Assembly (NCBI RefSeq): GCF_003236295.1
Contig: NZ_POTW01000013.1
Coordinates: 1 to 64,000, forward strand
Origin: Jiangella anatolica
GTDB taxonomy: Bacteria > Actinomycetota > Actinomycetes > Jiangellales > Jiangellaceae
Length of the DNA: 64,000 nucleotides
Direction of reading: 5' to 3'
A model generated the notes under the pieces. That model ran no database searches. It was not told the origin of the DNA and saw only the letters and a program-made list of their open reading frames with translations. The translations under genes and the position numbers were made by a program. How positions within the stretch are numbered: position 1 is the first letter of the stretch; each line of letters begins with the position of its first letter. Below, one piece after another: positions 62,492 to 64,000 of this stretch.

Positions 62492-63460
62492 TCAGTGCCA
62501 GACCTGGCCGAAGACGCGCAGCCAGTTCTCGCCGAGGATGCCGCGCACGTCGTCGGCGCCGAACCCGCGCTCGAGCAGCCGCTCGGTCAGGCGCGGCAGG
62601 CCGGAGGCGTCCTCGAGCTCGGCGGGGTAGTGCCAGGGCGGCGGCGGGTAGCTCTCCCGTGACCACACGCCGTCGCGGACCAGCTGTTCGTAGACGTCCA
62701 GCGGCGGGTTCGGCGTCGTGTAGTCCAGGCCGATCCCGACGTGCTCGGCGCCGACCAGGTCGGCGAGGTAGGCGATGTGGTCGATGTAGTCGTCGAGCGT
62801 GGGCTTGGCCGACGGCACCACGAACGCGCCGTAGCCGTTGGCGCCGATGACGCCGCCGCTGGCCGCGAGCGCCCGGATGAGGTCGTCGGTCAGGTTGCGC
62901 CGGCTGTGGTGCACGGCGGCGCAGTTCGAGTGCGACGCGATGACGGGCGCGGTGGAGGCCTCGACGGCGTCCAGGCTGGTCCGCAGGCCGGTGTGCGAGA
63001 CGTCGACGATCATCCCGAGGCGATTCAGCTCGCCGACGACCTGGCGCCCGAACCGGCTGAGCCCCGCGTCGTCCGGCTCCTCGCACCCGTCGCCGACGGG
63101 GCTGCGGACGTTGTAGGTCAGCTGGACCACGCGCACGCCCAGCCGCCAGTACACCTCGACCAGCCCGGCGTCGTACTCGACCGGCTGCGTCCCCTGGAAG
63201 TGCAGGACGACGGCGAGCTTCCCGTCCCGCTTGGCGGCCCGGATGTCGTCGGCCGTGGTGGCGAGGACGAGGTCGTCCCGCTCGCGGAGGAACCGGTACG
63301 TGTCGCCCAGCAGGCCGACGGTGTCGCGGCAGCTCTCCCAGGCGGCGACCGTGACGACGCACGCGGTGGCGCCGCCGGCGATCCAGGCCGGGTACTGCTC
63401 GCGCCACCACACGGCCGGGCAGGTGCCGTCGATCACGATCGCGTCGGAGTGCAGGGTCAT
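62492..63460 (-). CDS. M19 dipeptidase-like protein lacking the HxD and Glu metal ligands
   Basis: The 322-residue protein keeps many M19 blocks (LGVRVVQLTYNVRSPVGDGC near 130, IVDVSHTG, IASHSN). The first strand, however, is AIVIDGTCPAVWW instead of DxHxD, and the bridging-glutamate position is glutamine in LHFQGTQP. The same two changes occur in 58163-59326. It is the first gene of the seven-gene leftward operon; the ATG at 63460 follows GGGAG. Confidence 0.82.
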   Translation of the reverse strand: MTLHSDAIVIDGTCPAVWWREQYPAWIAGGATACVVTVAAWESCRDTVGLLGDTYRFLRERDDLVLATTADDIRAAKRDGKLAVVLHFQGTQPVEYDAGLVEVYWRLGVRVVQLTYNVRSPVGDGCEEPDDAGLSRFGRQVVGELNRLGMIVDVSHTGLRTSLDAVEASTAPVIASHSNCAAVHHSRRNLTDDLIRALAASGGVIGANGYGAFVVPSAKPTLDDYIDHIAYLADLVGAEHVGIGLDYTTPNPPLDVYEQLVRDGVWSRESYPPPPWHYPAELEDASGLPRLTERLLERGFGADDVRGILGENWLRVFGQVWH

Positions 63461-63495
63461 CGCTCGCTCCCGTCGATCCGCCTGGATTGAACATT

Positions 63496-63525
63496 AGGTG
63501 TAATACCTTACGTGTGTGGTGTCAA
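63496..63525 (-). promoter_or_regulatory. promoter of the leftward operon with overlapping GntR-type operator
   Basis: On the minus strand TTGACA (63525-63520) is followed after 17 bases by TACACC (63502-63497). The near-palindrome AGGTGTAATACCT (63496-63508) covers this -10 region. It lies between the divergent M19-like gene and a GntR gene, as expected for a GntR/FCD operator. Confidence 0.6.
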
Positions 63526-63558
63526 GCCTTTCGGTCGCGTCTGTGCGACAATGACCGG

Positions 63559-64000
63559 GTGAGTGAAGCGGAGATCGATCTCGGCCGTGAGCTGGGCGGC
63601 GCGAAGCTGACCGCCTCGAGTCTGCGCGACCAGGCGCTGCGGGTGATCCGGGCACGGATCATCTCCGGCGAGCTGGCGCCGGGACGTCTGTACGCCCTCG
63701 GCGCGGTGGCCGAGCAGCTCGGCGTCTCGGTGACACCGGTGCGCGAGGCCGTCCTCGACCTCGCCCGCGAGGGCCTGGTCGAGCTGGCCCGCAACCGCGG
63801 CTTCCGGGTCCGCGAGATGACCGAGCGCGACCTCGACGAGATCGTCGAGCTGCGGCGCATGATCGAGGTTGCCGCCGTGCGCACCATCGCCGAGCGCGGC
63901 CTGCTCGCCGACGCCGACCGCCTCCGCGAGATCGCCGCCGCCACCGAGAAGTGCGCCGCCGACGGCGACTGGGTCGGCTTCCTCGACCACGATCGCGACC
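63559..64000 (+). CDS. GntR-family (FCD type) regulator, cut by the right edge
   Basis: About 147 residues are visible. The winged helix-turn-helix spans residues about 18-85 (SSLRDQALRVIRARIISGEL, then VAEQLGVSVTPVREAVLDLA), and the helical FCD domain begins with DEIVELRRMIEVAAVRTIAE. The GTG at 63559 has no ribosome site; GACAAT (63547-63552) ends six bases before it, so the mRNA may be leaderless. It should control the divergent peptide-hydrolase operon. Confidence 0.82.
   Translation, partial: MSEAEIDLGRELGGAKLTASSLRDQALRVIRARIISGELAPGRLYALGAVAEQLGVSVTPVREAVLDLAREGLVELARNRGFRVREMTERDLDEIVELRRMIEVAAVRTIAERGLLADADRLREIAAATEKCAADGDWVGFLDHDRD

Noticed and set aside
53268-64000. Beta-lactamase-fold genes as antibiotic-resistance genes
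   Set aside because: The three proteins lack signal peptides and sit with peptide-binding and dipeptidase-like genes, so a cytoplasmic peptidase or esterase role is more likely.
1-64000. tRNA, rRNA, CRISPR array, insertion sequence, phage attachment site
   Set aside because: I looked for cloverleaf-like segments, evenly spaced repeats, transposase motifs and terminal inverted repeats and saw none; gene coverage leaves almost no space for them.

Overview
The window is chromosomal DNA of a high-GC Gram-positive (actinomycete-type) bacterium. Codon third positions are almost all G or C, many genes start with GTG behind GGAGG-type ribosome sites, and regulators and lipoproteins are of actinobacterial type. 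A narrower name (for example a Jiangella-like genus) would be a guess. I see no rRNA, tRNA, insertion sequence, phage gene or CRISPR array.

Region 1 (1-10.8 kb): a partial ABC exporter, then a small stress-type regulon. Two tandem, shortened sigma factors of ECF41 type (3479-4824) sit among two NAD-binding epimerase/NmrA-like proteins, two related alpha/beta hydrolases and an HSL-type esterase. Four promoters with the pattern TGTCAC(A/G)-N15/16-CGGTC precede these genes. A 931-residue LuxR/LAL regulator lies in the middle.

Region 2 (10.8-19.1 kb): a LacI-controlled nucleoside/riboside locus: nucleoside hydrolase, sugar ABC transporter (binding lipoprotein and two permeases), ribokinase, the LacI regulator, a second nucleoside-hydrolase-like protein and a secreted beta-propeller-like protein. 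Three copies of the near-palindrome CTAYTCGARTAG overlap the -10 boxes of the three transcription units. One of these units appears to be leaderless. A broken Tat-exported amidohydrolase (19.25-20.8 kb) follows.

Region 3 (20.8-64 kb): a long peptide-scavenging island. It opens with a C69/secernin-like hydrolase and a GntR regulator, then one complete Dpp/Opp-type importer (23.1-28.2 kb) with an alpha/beta hydrolase and an aminopeptidase P. Three further operons follow (40.5 to 30.5 kb on the minus strand; 44.0 to 52.9 kb on the plus strand; 63.5 to 53.6 kb on the minus strand). They carry five more family-5 peptide-binding lipoproteins but no permease or ATPase. These are interleaved with three S9 peptidases, a CocE/S15-type hydrolase, two amidohydrolases, three M19 dipeptidase-like proteins, three beta-lactamase-fold hydrolases and a DUF885 protein. 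Two TetR regulators, a PucR-like regulator and an edge-truncated GntR control them. Two PIN toxin-antitoxin pairs sit at operon junctions. The simplest model is that several binding proteins with different ligands share the single importer, and that the leaderless hydrolases degrade the imported peptides or amides in the cytoplasm. Many of the enzymes belong to proline-specific families.
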